This document shows, piece after piece, positions 31,413-40,957 of a DNA stretch of 64,000 nt (positions are counted from its first letter, which is position 1; each line of letters begins with the position of its first letter). The notes under the pieces are model-generated. The model worked only from the letters and a program-made list of their open reading frames with translations. It ran no database searches and was not told where the DNA came from. A program made the position numbers and the translations under genes. Origin of the DNA: Fragilaria crotonensis (lineage: Eukaryota > Bacillariophyta > Fragilariophyceae > Fragilariales > Fragilariaceae); assembly GCA_022925895.1 (NCBI GenBank), contig JAKSYS010000024.1, positions 124,001 to 188,000 of the forward strand. The letters are read 5' to 3'.

Positions 31413-34400
31413 TCACTTTGGAACCTCCACATTCAGTTCGAGTAAACTTTCTGCTGCTGTTGCTGGTGCGTGATTGCCGTCATGAGAATCTCTACTAGTA
31501 GGACTGGATGCCCAAATCTCAACAGCTTCCTTGACGGCGCGAGCCTTAAGAAGCATCTCCTCGTATTCATCATCCGATTCGCTGAGCGCTGTAATGGCGC
31601 CGCCAGCGCCAATGCTGACCTTCCATCCATCATCGTCATCACCATCACCACCACCGTCAGTCAATGGTGTAACGACAATTGATCGAATAACAATGTTCAT
31701 ATCCATTCGTCCATTCAAACTTAGATATCCCAAACACCCCGCATACGGACCTCGACTGACTCCATCCTCCATTTCCTCCAGCAATTCCACAGTTCGTCGT
31801 TTGGGTGCACCCGTCATGCTGCCACCTGGAAAGCACGCAGTCAGAACGTCCAGAGCCGTCTTGTTCGACTCCAACACTCCTCGAATTGTGGATACCAATT
31901 GATGGACAGTCGCGTATGTTTCAATTGCCATGAGTTTGGGAACATGGACGGTACCCGTCTGACAGACGCGATTCAAATCGTTGCGCAACAAATCAACAAT
32001 CATGAGATTTTCCGCACGATTCTTGATGGACGTTTGCAATTCCAGTGCCACGACCGTGTCCATGAGAACAGTATTGTCGTCATGATTTGTAGTACTGCTG
32101 CTGCTATTGTTGCTGTTATTGGTGGAATGATATCGAGGTGCAGTCCCCTTGATGGGTTTTGCCTCAACAATAAAATCGTTGGTTTTGTCCGTGGACGGTC
32201 GCACCGATACGAATCGCTCAGGTGACGAACAACAAATGGTCATTTTGGCGCTCGGGCCCTCTTTCGGTGTTGTTGCTGTACCTTGAAAATTCACATATGC
32301 GGCAAATGGAGCAGGATTGCGGTTTCGTAGAATCTTGTACAATCGAAAGGGATCCAACATCGTCGAACTGGGAGCGACGACTGTTGCCTCCAATTGATTC
32401 GTCAAGCACAATTCGTATGATTCCCCCAATCGAATTTGTTCATGACAATTGGCAATATCGGCTTGGTACGCAGATCGAGACCGATTCGGAACAAAGTGGA
32501 GAGGCACTAAAGGCTTGGACTGTGGCAGCGGCTGCTGTTCTGGTTCCTTTGCTGTCCTTGTCATCGACATTGTCGACAGAGAACGCAAGATTTGTTCTGT
32601 ACTCGATATCCAATTAGTTGGGGACGACGTTGGTGTTGTCAATTCGATTAAATGCCAAGTATCCTTCCAATGATCGTAAATGAGACATTGATCGCAAAAC
32701 AAAAATGCGGCTGTGGGAACATGAGGATTGGTCGATGGTCGCGTTCTTGTGGCAGGGGGAGTATTGGAACGCGTCGGAGGCACATTGTCCATGTTTTCGA
32801 GTTGATCCAGTTTGCGTTGCGTATCACGCCGTACGTCGTAGCCTAAATAACCGAGATGACCACCAACAAAGGGCAAGTCTGCGGCATCAACATCATCATT
32901 ACCATCATAGATCAATTCCACGCCCTTATGATGTCGCTCGAGATAGTCCAAAACGTCCTCCACCGAGTCGTCCCTTTCCCTGGTGCCGTCGCTGTGAGTG
33001 ACATACACGCCTCGTGTTTCCCAATCGGCATGCTCTTGTCCATAGTAATCAATTCGTCGACTGAGAGGTCCCGTCATGCCAGCCAAAATGGAATATCGCG
33101 TCATGTTGTCCGCGTCGTCCGTATTGTTTTGTTGTTGTTGTTGCAAACTGGAATCTAACCAAATGGCAGGAAGGGATGCATTTTGGTGATATAATGCTTC
33201 AAAGGCTCTAGAAGTCGATACTCCCAAGCCAGTCAGGGTTCGAACGGACACTCGATACACCTGTGGTGGTTGTGGTGGTGGTGTAGCTTCTACCGTGGCA
33301 TACATGGCTGCCTCGATGATTCGAGGTGGAGGAATCATTCTGGCACGACGAGTGTCGGTATTTCGTTTGACACATGATTTCAAAAAGTTATCCATCATGG
33401 TCCGTCCATGTGGTGTTCCTATGCTTTCGGGATGAAACTGAACACCATATTGGGGCAAAGTCTTGTGTTGGAGTGCCATGATGACACATTCTCCAGTCGT
33501 TGGATCTGTGTACTGTGCCGTGACGGTAAGAGCATCGGGTATATCGTAAACTCCAAGAGAATGATAACGAGTGACTGGTATGGATTCTTCTGGAATTCCT
33601 TCCCATAACATAGAATCCGACGACGATATCAATTGAATGTCATGAACTTGTCCATGTACGGGTGTTAGACATTCTCGTACTGTGGCACCATGCACGTGTG
33701 CCAAGGCCTGATGTCCCAAGCACACTCCAAGGAGTGGCAATTGCAATTGAGTCGCATGTCGAATCCAATCCAAAGTGTATCCCATATCTTGAGGACAGGA
33801 GGGACGTCCAGGTCCTGGACTGAGGATAATGGCATCACAAGGAGGGAAATTTGGAACACGTTGATCAGTTTGTTGAGGATTGTCAAGGTCGCACGGCAAA
33901 AAATCCTTGGTGAGAACCAGCGGTGGTCGAGTGCAGAGACTTGCAATCATGTCGTAAAGATTGTAGGTATACGAATCGTAATGATCAATGAGAACGACTT
34001 GCAAATCGTACTTTGCTTGTTTAATTTCGATTGCGGCACCATTCATGCCATTCACACCATTAACACCATCACTGTGATGCCGTGAATGAGCTTTCAATAA
34101 TGTCGTCGTATCGGCATGCTGAAAGGATTGTACCGGTACTGGTAACACAGGTCGTTGAACGCCAGTACCAGAACGCCTACCAGAATCACCATTCTGCCGG
34201 GGTGCACGAATGAAGGCAGTCCTTGTACGGGTGCTGCGTGTCGTTGTGGTTCTTGCATGCCAATGTCCATGGACAAAGCTCGTGACCACTGGAGAGGGTT
34301 GTACCAATCCAAGTAGCAGTACAAGAAGTAATATACAGCATGTACGTTTCGTGCATTGATGCAACAACATTGTCGTCGGTGGTCGTTCACCCCGACCAAC

Positions 34401-34436
34401 AAGCAGTAATGACAATGAGCAAAGAGACCTGAACAT
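31413..34436 (-). CDS. Fused PabA-PabB aminodeoxychorismate synthase, probably plastid-targeted
   Basis: The enzyme makes 4-amino-4-deoxychorismate from chorismate and glutamine, the first step from chorismate to p-aminobenzoate and folate. The single exon gives 1007 aa from the ATG at 34436 or 985 aa from the ATG at 34370. The first codon of the longest frame is TTG, so it was not used. The 34370 start gives a clean signal peptide (CCILLLVLLLGLVQP) followed by VVTSFVHG, which resembles the diatom ASAF-type plastid cleavage site. The glutaminase domain has DHYDSYTYN, LLGVCLGHQ (nucleophile Cys) and QFHPES. The chorismate-binding domain has EAKPIKGTAPR, whose PIKGT lysine motif separates PabB from TrpE, plus NLMIVDLLRNDL and PGGSMTGAPKRRT. 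The bipartite fusion is usual in eukaryotes. A copia element lies about 150 bp upstream. Confidence 0.93.
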   Translation of the reverse strand: MFRSLCSLSLLLVGRGERPPTTMLLHQCTKRTCCILLLVLLLGLVQPSPVVTSFVHGHWHARTTTTRSTRTRTAFIRAPRQNGDSGRRSGTGVQRPVLPVPVQSFQHADTTTLLKAHSRHHSDGVNGVNGMNGAAIEIKQAKYDLQVVLIDHYDSYTYNLYDMIASLCTRPPLVLTKDFLPCDLDNPQQTDQRVPNFPPCDAIILSPGPGRPSCPQDMGYTLDWIRHATQLQLPLLGVCLGHQALAHVHGATVRECLTPVHGQVHDIQLISSSDSMLWEGIPEESIPVTRYHSLGVYDIPDALTVTAQYTDPTTGECVIMALQHKTLPQYGVQFHPESIGTPHGRTMMDNFLKSCVKRNTDTRRARMIPPPRIIEAAMYATVEATPPPQPPQVYRVSVRTLTGLGVSTSRAFEALYHQNASLPAIWLDSSLQQQQQNNTDDADNMTRYSILAGMTGPLSRRIDYYGQEHADWETRGVYVTHSDGTRERDDSVEDVLDYLERHHKGVELIYDGNDDVDAADLPFVGGHLGYLGYDVRRDTQRKLDQLENMDNVPPTRSNTPPATRTRPSTNPHVPTAAFLFCDQCLIYDHWKDTWHLIELTTPTSSPTNWISSTEQILRSLSTMSMTRTAKEPEQQPLPQSKPLVPLHFVPNRSRSAYQADIANCHEQIRLGESYELCLTNQLEATVVAPSSTMLDPFRLYKILRNRNPAPFAAYVNFQGTATTPKEGPSAKMTICCSSPERFVSVRPSTDKTNDFIVEAKPIKGTAPRYHSTNNSNNSSSSTTNHDDNTVLMDTVVALELQTSIKNRAENLMIVDLLRNDLNRVCQTGTVHVPKLMAIETYATVHQLVSTIRGVLESNKTALDVLTACFPGGSMTGAPKRRTVELLEEMEDGVSRGPYAGCLGYLSLNGRMDMNIVIRSIVVTPLTDGGGDGDDDDGWKVSIGAGGAITALSESDDEYEEMLLKARAVKEAVEIWASSPTSRDSHDGNHAPATAAESLLELNVEVPK

Positions 34437-34584
34437 GATGAATAGAAACAAAATCGCCTCTTTATGTCAGGGTCATCATCATTCGTGTTCTTTCGTATAT
34501 TCTTCTTGTTGTTCTTGCTATTGCTGTCGGTAGAATCAATTGATGTTCGATGTGGTCAGGTCAATGCGTTGAATGCTGAGGTGG

Positions 34585-35007
34585 TAAACGAATAACGGCA
34601 TTGCGATCGTGCGTCAGCCGTTTGGGCATCATGTCACAAACTCTCAAATCGAGATGTCTCGAGTTTCACAGGACATATGAACACGTCACGAGATATTTAC
34701 AGTACTTACGAATAGCGTGCGTACGAGCAGGTCTAAGCGCATAAGAGGAAGTCGGTAGGTATCGCCCGGTGTCTACGCAAGTTCGAGAAGGCCGATATCA
34801 CGAGCCGAGCTTCGATGGGCGTTCCTTGTGGATAACTCATCACTATTCCACAAGGAAATAACAAGGGATTACATATGATTGGTTCAAACATCGGAAGGCG
34901 ATGTCAAGTCCACTATCCTTGCATTTTTACAAATAACTTATATTTTTAAAACTACTACTTTGGGAACTAGATCCCCAATTCGTTGCTCAAGCGCATCGAT
35001 TTGTTTA
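34585..35007 (+). repeat. 5' LTR of the second copia element
   Basis: It is 423 bp, TAAACGAATAACGGC to CATCGATTTGTTTA, preceded by GGTGG. Transcription must start within it. Gag begins only 35 bp after it, leaving little room for a primer binding site. Confidence 0.93.
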
Positions 35008-35042
35008 CGCTTCCTCTGCGCTTTTAGTAAGTTACAACCAAG

Positions 35043-36266
35043 ATGGCTGATCCTGCGGCAGGAGCACAGCCTCCGATGATCCGCTTCGCATTGTCGCCAG
35101 CTCTAGCAAACCGAGATGTGCTTGATTATAATCAAGTAGCTGCGGCAAAAGTCTACGTCGCAGCATCCTCGCCAGTTTCGATCGAGTTCGATTGTAAGCC
35201 AGAGAATCTACAACTCTTCCTCGACCAAGTCAGGGACAGAGCCATCGCCCATGAATGGCAACACATTCTCCTCATCCCGAAGGACGGAAATGAAGCCGAA
35301 TCCAGGGATCTGATTGACTCCTATGGGGAGTTATCTTATGAAGATGTCAAGGCGCATGTTCTTACATACGTCGACACCGAGTCCAGGGAAGCACAAGACT
35401 CATTCATGATGTACTTATGCATCATGAGCTCCCTATCCAAGTCTGCCCAGCGACAAGTTCGACTCAGGGGCAAACAACACCCTTTCCAGCTTGCGGAGAC
35501 AGGCTCGGGACCACTTCTCCTGAAAGTCGTGATCATGGTCTCACATGTAGACACCCGAGCCACAATCAACTCAGTGCGCACGAAGATGTCCAGCCTCGAC
35601 CAGTCCATGAGAAACCTCGAGTCAGATATCGAGAAATTCAACGAGTATGTCATCGGACTAGTCGAACAACTCCAAGCCCGCGGACAAGAGACCCAAGACT
35701 TGTTGGTGAACCTTTTCAAAGGGTACAAGGCGTGCAAGGACCTCGAGTTCGTTGACTACATCAAGAAGAAAGAAGACTTGTACGAAGAAGGGGGAGACGT
35801 CTCTACTGAGCAACTCATGGAGTGGGCACTGAACAAGTTCAAGACTCGCCAAGAGAATCTCACCTGGTGTCAGAAATCAGACGAGGAAGAGACCATCATT
35901 GCGCTCCAGGCGCAAGTTCAGTCCCTCATCCACAAGACTAAGGGAAAGGCCAACGACAGTGCGGAAAAGAAGAAAGTCAAAGGAAATACCAAGTCCAGAA
36001 ATGACTATCGTGCACCGTGGATGAAAGAACCTCCAAAAGAAGGAGAAACCACAACCAAGGACGTTGATGGAAAGCAGTGGCATTGGTGTTTGACTCACGA
36101 TGCGTGGGTACGTCACAAACCAGAAGAGTGCAAGGGACTTGGGTTCAGGGCGAATAACCCCAACCCCACTCCAGCGATTGGAAAATCGGGGCCGGTAATG
36201 AGACTCTCCAACGCCCTCTCTGCCATCGATAACGACGAGGATGATAACGATGACAATGACGAGTGA
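35043..36266 (+). CDS. Gag of the second copia element
   Basis: The product is 407 aa, with the ATG in an AAG-ATG-GCT context. The protein is mainly helical and charged. A knuckle-like Cys/His cluster sits near the C-terminus (WHWCLTHDAWVRHKPEEC), a variant of the retrotransposon zinc knuckle. It ends in an acidic tail and a TGA at 36264-36266. The next codon is CGG and the frame stays open into Pol, so a Gag-Pol fusion by readthrough is likely (see the regulatory entry). Confidence 0.88.
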   Translation: MADPAAGAQPPMIRFALSPALANRDVLDYNQVAAAKVYVAASSPVSIEFDCKPENLQLFLDQVRDRAIAHEWQHILLIPKDGNEAESRDLIDSYGELSYEDVKAHVLTYVDTESREAQDSFMMYLCIMSSLSKSAQRQVRLRGKQHPFQLAETGSGPLLLKVVIMVSHVDTRATINSVRTKMSSLDQSMRNLESDIEKFNEYVIGLVEQLQARGQETQDLLVNLFKGYKACKDLEFVDYIKKKEDLYEEGGDVSTEQLMEWALNKFKTRQENLTWCQKSDEEETIIALQAQVQSLIHKTKGKANDSAEKKKVKGNTKSRNDYRAPWMKEPPKEGETTTKDVDGKQWHWCLTHDAWVRHKPEECKGLGFRANNPNPTPAIGKSGPVMRLSNALSAIDNDEDDNDDNDE

Positions 36267-36298
36267 CGGGTAGGCCCAACGCATTCGTGCGTTGGGCC
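36264..36298 (+). promoter_or_regulatory. Putative stop-codon readthrough signal (TGA-CGG plus stem-loop)
   Basis: The gag stop TGA (36264-36266) is followed by CGG and, after 6 nt in total, by an 11-bp perfect stem: GGCCCAACGCA (36273-36283), loop TTCG, TGCGTTGGGCC (36288-36298). The frame contains no other stop between gag and the pol ATG (15 codons). TGA-CGG with a 3' stem-loop is a described class of translational readthrough signal in plant viruses. Its use here is inferred. Confidence 0.75.
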
Positions 36299-36311
36299 AT
36301 GGCGGCAAACC

Positions 36312-39300
36312 ATGCAAATCTCAATGTTGGGAATTCTACCTTTCCCGGTAATCCTGGGACAATGGGCAGCATGGATCACCGTCATAGCTCTCGCCACGAC
36401 CTACATGTATACATACATGATTGACAACAAGGAAGAGTTAGAGGGGGTAATCTATAGATTACGAGTGAACTCTTTATTCAAGTCAAGGTCTGTGTGGGAG
36501 ATTGTCGAAAATATCACCGGCCAAGTATGGGGAGTCGTCGACGAATTCGTTAGGACAAACTGCAAAGTGGACAAGACAAGGAGGTATCATCAGAAAATCA
36601 CGATCAAGAGGTCCAAGGCGACACCACCGAAGTTTCGGAATCGAGGTCCAAGGAGGATGAGCAACGTCCGGAAGACCAAGAGGCGGCCCTACGAACGCGT
36701 CCTGACGGCAATGTCAGCCATCATGGCGTTGAGCGCCACCAAAGTGAAGCCAAGGTTCCTGACTCGATTCGATTCGGATTCCAAACCGATCCGTGTCGAT
36801 AATTGCGCGTCATTCTGCATTTCGAATGATATCAAAGATTTTATCTCCGCCCTCACTCCTATCCAAAGGAAACTAAAAGGGATAGGCGGCCTCCTCGGTA
36901 ACATTCAATCGGGTACCCTTCAATGGGACATTGAAGACGATATGGGTCGGACGCATCAGATACGGATACCTAATTCGCTTTATGTCCCAGACTCCCCGTC
37001 AAGATTGCTCTCCCCTCAACACTGGGCACAAGAGTCTAATGACGTGCGTCCGAACCCGAGGGGAACTTGGTGCGCTACCTACCATGACAAAGTGGTACTA
37101 CATTGGGATCAACGACAATTCCAACGAACGCTTTCCCTTGATCGGAATGCGTCCAACGTCGCCACGCTATACACAGCATCCAGTTATGTCAATTATTCCG
37201 TGTTCTGCGCGGAATGCGACGGTGACGAGCCCAATAGCATCGTGGCATTCGATATTAATCTCATCTCGGATGAAGAGGAAGGCGAAGAACGGGGCCCAGC
37301 GAAGGAAGTCGACATCGAAGCGGCGAAGCAATTCGTTCACCAAGAAGTCGAAGCGACGTGGCCGGAAGGCCAAACTTCTCCGTCAGGGTTCGATTTTGAC
37401 CAACCTCGCCGGTCAATCATCCCATCAGAGTCTGCCGAACAAGAGAACAGGGACGTGCGTAATGACGTCATGACGGAGTTTACTCACGTGCATCAACGAC
37501 TGGGACATTTGCCACCCGCCAAGATCCAAAAGATGGCCGCAGCCGGATTATTACCGCGAAGATTGGCAAAGTGTCAAGTTCCGGCGTGCCGCAGCTGTCT
37601 CTTCGGGCAAGCTACCCGTCGACCGTGGAGGAGCAAACCCAAGAAAGGGGAGACTCCAGGAAAATTGCGGACGGCTTCCCAACCCGGACAGTGCGTCAGC
37701 GTCGATCAGCTTGAGTCTACCACGCCTGGTCTAATCGCTCAGATGAAGGGGTGGCTTACGAAGAAACGCTACCGGGTAGCGACTATATTCGTCGACCATT
37801 TCAGCGGTCTGTCCTATGTTCATTTACAGAAGACTACCAATGCAGCTGAGACTCTCGAGGCCAAGGTAGCATTCGAACGCTTTGCTCAGCGACACAATGT
37901 AAAGATTACTCAGTACCAAGCTGACAATGGACGTTTTGCGGAGACAGTCTTTCTGGAACATGTGCGACAGTCACACCAAACTATCACGTACTGCGGGGTC
38001 AACGCGCACTTCCAAAACGCGGTCGCCGAAAGGCGGATCCGAGTCTTACAAGACCGGGCGCGAACCATGTTGCTTCATGCGAAGCAGCGATGGCCGTCGG
38101 CGGTGGAGTCTTACTTGTGGCCCTACGCTATCCGACTCACCAACGAGATACACAACGCCACTCCAGACATCACGCGGCATGATCTGAAGTCCCCCCTTGA
38201 GTTGTTTACAAGCACGGCGGTGACTCCGGATCTGGGACATTTCCGACCGTTCGCGTGCCCGGTCTACGTCCTCGACAACGCGATGCAGCAAGGCAAGAAA
38301 ATTGACAAGTGGGAGGCACGATCCCGCATTGGCTTGTATCTAGGAATGTCAATGGTTCATGCTCGCAGTGTCGCACTCGTGCTTAACCTGACCACGGGAC
38401 ACGTATCGCCTCAATTTCATTTGAAATTCGACACACACTTTGACACAGTTCGGGCTATTGCGCCGCAACCGACGGTATGGCAACAAGCATGCTACTTCCG
38501 CCCATATACTTCATTGGTAAAAGCCAAGACTCACCGTTCCAGAGGGAGGACCAACGAAGATGTCGAATCCCCACTACGCAACGACGAGGAAGAGGATCAA
38601 CAACGAAACGACAGTCACGGCGAACAATTTCGGCCCGAAGGAGCGACTCCTACGCAAACTTCCAATCAGGAGGGAATAGACAACGAACCTTCCCCAAATA
38701 TCGATCAGGTGGATGGCAGGCGACGTTCCGGGCGCACGAGGCCAGGGTCGATACTCGACCGTGAGGGTATTTGGGTGACCATGGAAGCACAATTGGAGCT
38801 CGATCAACCGTACCATGTGGCATTTGAAGTGTTGAGAGAGCCGCAAGAAGATCCAGACGATCCCCATCCTCTCAAAGCATATGCAGCCTCCGCAGATCCA
38901 GATACGATGTATTATCACGAAGCCATGAAGGCGCCCGATAAGGACAATTTCGTAGCAGCGATGCGACAAGAGGTTCAGTCACATACAGACAACGAAGTTT
39001 GGGAAATCGTTCCTTCCGCTTCGGTCCCAGAGGGAGTGAAAGTATTACCATCAGTCTGGGCGATGAAACGAAAGAGAAAAATAGCGACGCGGGAAGTTTA
39101 CAAATGGAAGGCCCGACTTAATATCGACGGTTCCAAACAAGAACATGGCGTCAACTTTTGGGAGACGTTCAGTCCAGTGGCATCATGGGCAGCTATACGG
39201 ATGGTCCTCATTGCCGCATTACTAAATGGGTGGCAGACCCGGCAGGTCGACTTCGTACTCGCGTATACTCAAGCCGACGTGGAATGTGAGTTGTATATGA

Positions 39301-40508
39301 AAATGCCAAAGGGATTTGAGATGTCCAAGGAAGGCGAGTTTGTCTTGAAACTAAAGAAGAACCTCTTCGGACAGAAACAAGCGGGTCGAGTATGGAACAA
39401 TCACCTGGTGAACAAACTCCACTCCATCGGGTTCAGGTCCAGTGCGATCGACGAATGCCTATTTTATAAAGGCAAAAGTGTCTTCGTTTTATACACCGAC
39501 GACTCAATTCTGGCCGGCCCAGATCCCATAGAACTCGACGACATCCTCAAACAAATGAAGGAATGCGGACTCAATCTTACCGTCGAAGGAGACATTACTG
39601 ACTTCCTGGGGGTCCAGATCGATCGAGTAAAAGGAGGAAAGTTCAGACTCTCTCAGCCTCATCTCATTGAAGACATCTTGAAGGAATTAAGGCTCGAAGG
39701 AACCAACGTGACTACCAAAACTACCCCAGGGGCATCAAGTCAACCGCTACTGCGACATCCAACGTCAGATCCCTTCGACGGGCATTTCGATTATCGAAGG
39801 GTCATAGGCAAAATGAATTATCTGGAGAAGTGCTCCAGGCCCGATATTTCCAGTGCAGTGCATCAATGTGCCAGGTTTGTCGCAGATCCCAAGGTCGAAC
39901 ACGGAAAAGCCCTTAAGTGGATCGGACGATATCTTGCGGCGTCCAAAGACAAAGGGATCATTTACAGTCCAAAACTCAAGGCAGGGTTTGAAGTGTATGT
40001 CGACGCGTCGTTTTGCAATAATTGGGAACCGGACACGGCGGAATGGGATCCGGACACGGCGAGATCTAGGACTGGCTACGTGATCATGATCGCGGGCTGT
40101 CCCATAGTGTGGGCATCCAAGTTGCAAACCGAAGTAGCACTATCTACCACCGAGAGTGAATACATTGCGTTGTCTACGGCTACTCGTGAAGTACTACCAT
40201 TGATGGAACTCATTCGGGAAATGCATCAGTTCGGATGTTGGAAGCAAAGTTTGCGGCCCATTTTTCATTGTAAAGTTTTCGAAGACAACAGTGGAGCTAT
40301 CTACTTGGCAACAGGGGTGAAGCATCCCAAGATGCGGCCACGGACAAAACATATCAACATAAAGTATCATCACTTTCGCGCGAAGGTCATGGATGGCACT
40401 CTGTCCATTCATCAGGTGCCCACAGAGGAAATGCTCGCAGACTTGTTGACTAAAAATTGCACCGAAGCCATTTTACTTCACCTTCGACCCATATTAATGG
40501 GATGGTAA
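36312..40508 (+). CDS. Pol polyprotein of the second copia element
   Basis: This open frame of 1398 codons starts at an ATG and is in the same frame as gag. Domains in order: aspartic protease with VDNCASF (Asp163) in place of DSGA; integrase zinc-binding region (HVHQRLGH...CQVPACRSC, about 390-435); integrase core with D495 (VDHFSG), D538 (ADNGRF) and E573 (AVAERR), a DD35E spacing; RT from about 880 with KARLNIDGS, QVDFVLAYTQADV, NLFGQKQAGRVW and the catalytic YTDD at 1061-1064; RNase H with YVDASF, TTESEYIAL, FEDNSGA and HINIKYHHF. All catalytic acids are present and no stop interrupts the frame, so the enzyme is probably functional. It is probably made as Gag-Pol rather than from its own ATG. 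Confidence 0.95.
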   Translation: MQISMLGILPFPVILGQWAAWITVIALATTYMYTYMIDNKEELEGVIYRLRVNSLFKSRSVWEIVENITGQVWGVVDEFVRTNCKVDKTRRYHQKITIKRSKATPPKFRNRGPRRMSNVRKTKRRPYERVLTAMSAIMALSATKVKPRFLTRFDSDSKPIRVDNCASFCISNDIKDFISALTPIQRKLKGIGGLLGNIQSGTLQWDIEDDMGRTHQIRIPNSLYVPDSPSRLLSPQHWAQESNDVRPNPRGTWCATYHDKVVLHWDQRQFQRTLSLDRNASNVATLYTASSYVNYSVFCAECDGDEPNSIVAFDINLISDEEEGEERGPAKEVDIEAAKQFVHQEVEATWPEGQTSPSGFDFDQPRRSIIPSESAEQENRDVRNDVMTEFTHVHQRLGHLPPAKIQKMAAAGLLPRRLAKCQVPACRSCLFGQATRRPWRSKPKKGETPGKLRTASQPGQCVSVDQLESTTPGLIAQMKGWLTKKRYRVATIFVDHFSGLSYVHLQKTTNAAETLEAKVAFERFAQRHNVKITQYQADNGRFAETVFLEHVRQSHQTITYCGVNAHFQNAVAERRIRVLQDRARTMLLHAKQRWPSAVESYLWPYAIRLTNEIHNATPDITRHDLKSPLELFTSTAVTPDLGHFRPFACPVYVLDNAMQQGKKIDKWEARSRIGLYLGMSMVHARSVALVLNLTTGHVSPQFHLKFDTHFDTVRAIAPQPTVWQQACYFRPYTSLVKAKTHRSRGRTNEDVESPLRNDEEEDQQRNDSHGEQFRPEGATPTQTSNQEGIDNEPSPNIDQVDGRRRSGRTRPGSILDREGIWVTMEAQLELDQPYHVAFEVLREPQEDPDDPHPLKAYAASADPDTMYYHEAMKAPDKDNFVAAMRQEVQSHTDNEVWEIVPSASVPEGVKVLPSVWAMKRKRKIATREVYKWKARLNIDGSKQEHGVNFWETFSPVASWAAIRMVLIAALLNGWQTRQVDFVLAYTQADVECELYMKMPKGFEMSKEGEFVLKLKKNLFGQKQAGRVWNNHLVNKLHSIGFRSSAIDECLFYKGKSVFVLYTDDSILAGPDPIELDDILKQMKECGLNLTVEGDITDFLGVQIDRVKGGKFRLSQPHLIEDILKELRLEGTNVTTKTTPGASSQPLLRHPTSDPFDGHFDYRRVIGKMNYLEKCSRPDISSAVHQCARFVADPKVEHGKALKWIGRYLAASKDKGIIYSPKLKAGFEVYVDASFCNNWEPDTAEWDPDTARSRTGYVIMIAGCPIVWASKLQTEVALSTTESEYIALSTATREVLPLMELIREMHQFGCWKQSLRPIFHCKVFEDNSGAIYLATGVKHPKMRPRTKHINIKYHHFRAKVMDGTLSIHQVPTEEMLADLLTKNCTEAILLHLRPILMGW

Positions 40509-40519
40509 TCATCTCTCAC

Positions 40520-40528
40520 GAGAGGGAG
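40520..40528 (+). other. Polypurine tract of the second copia element
   Basis: GAGAGGGAG lies immediately upstream of the 3' LTR, the expected place for plus-strand priming. Confidence 0.65.
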
Positions 40529-40952
40529 TAAACGAATAACGGCATTGCGATCGTGCGTCAGCCGTTTGGGCATCATGTCACAAACTCTCAAATCGAGATG
40601 TCTCGAGTTTCACAGGACATATGAACACGTCACGAGATATTTACAGTACTTACGAATAGCGTGCGTACGAGCAGGTCTAAGCGCATAAGAGGAAGTCGGT
40701 AGGTATCGCCCGGTGTCTACGCAAGTTCGAGAAGGCCGATATCACGAGCCGAGCTTCGATGGGCGTTCCTTGTGGATAACTCATCACTATTCCACAAGGA
40801 AATAACAAGGGATTACATATGATTGGTTCAAACATCGGAAGGCGATGTCAAGTCCACTATCCTTGCATTTTTACAAATAACTTATATTTTTAAAAACTAC
40901 TACTTTGGGAACTAGATCCCCAATTCGTTGCTCAAGCGCATCGATTTGTTTA
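40529..40952 (+). repeat. 3' LTR of the second copia element
   Basis: It is 424 bp, the same as the 5' LTR except for one additional A in the TTTTTAAAAACTAC run. It is followed by the target duplication GGTGG. Confidence 0.93.
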
Positions 40953-40957
40953 GGTGG

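Larger units (their letters stand above)
34585..40952 (+). mobile_element. Apparently intact copia retrotransposon with TAAAC...GTTTA LTR ends
   Basis: The 6368-bp element has LTRs of 423 and 424 bp that differ by one A in a homopolymer and is flanked by the 5-bp target duplication GGTGG (34580-34584 and 40953-40957). Those flanks fix the LTR ends as TAAACG...TTGTTTA instead of TG...CA. Gag and Pol are both uninterrupted and are separated by one TGA codon in the same frame. A polypurine tract (GAGAGGGAG, 40520-40528) abuts the 3' LTR. Near-identical LTRs and open frames make it a young and possibly active copy. Confidence 0.95.
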
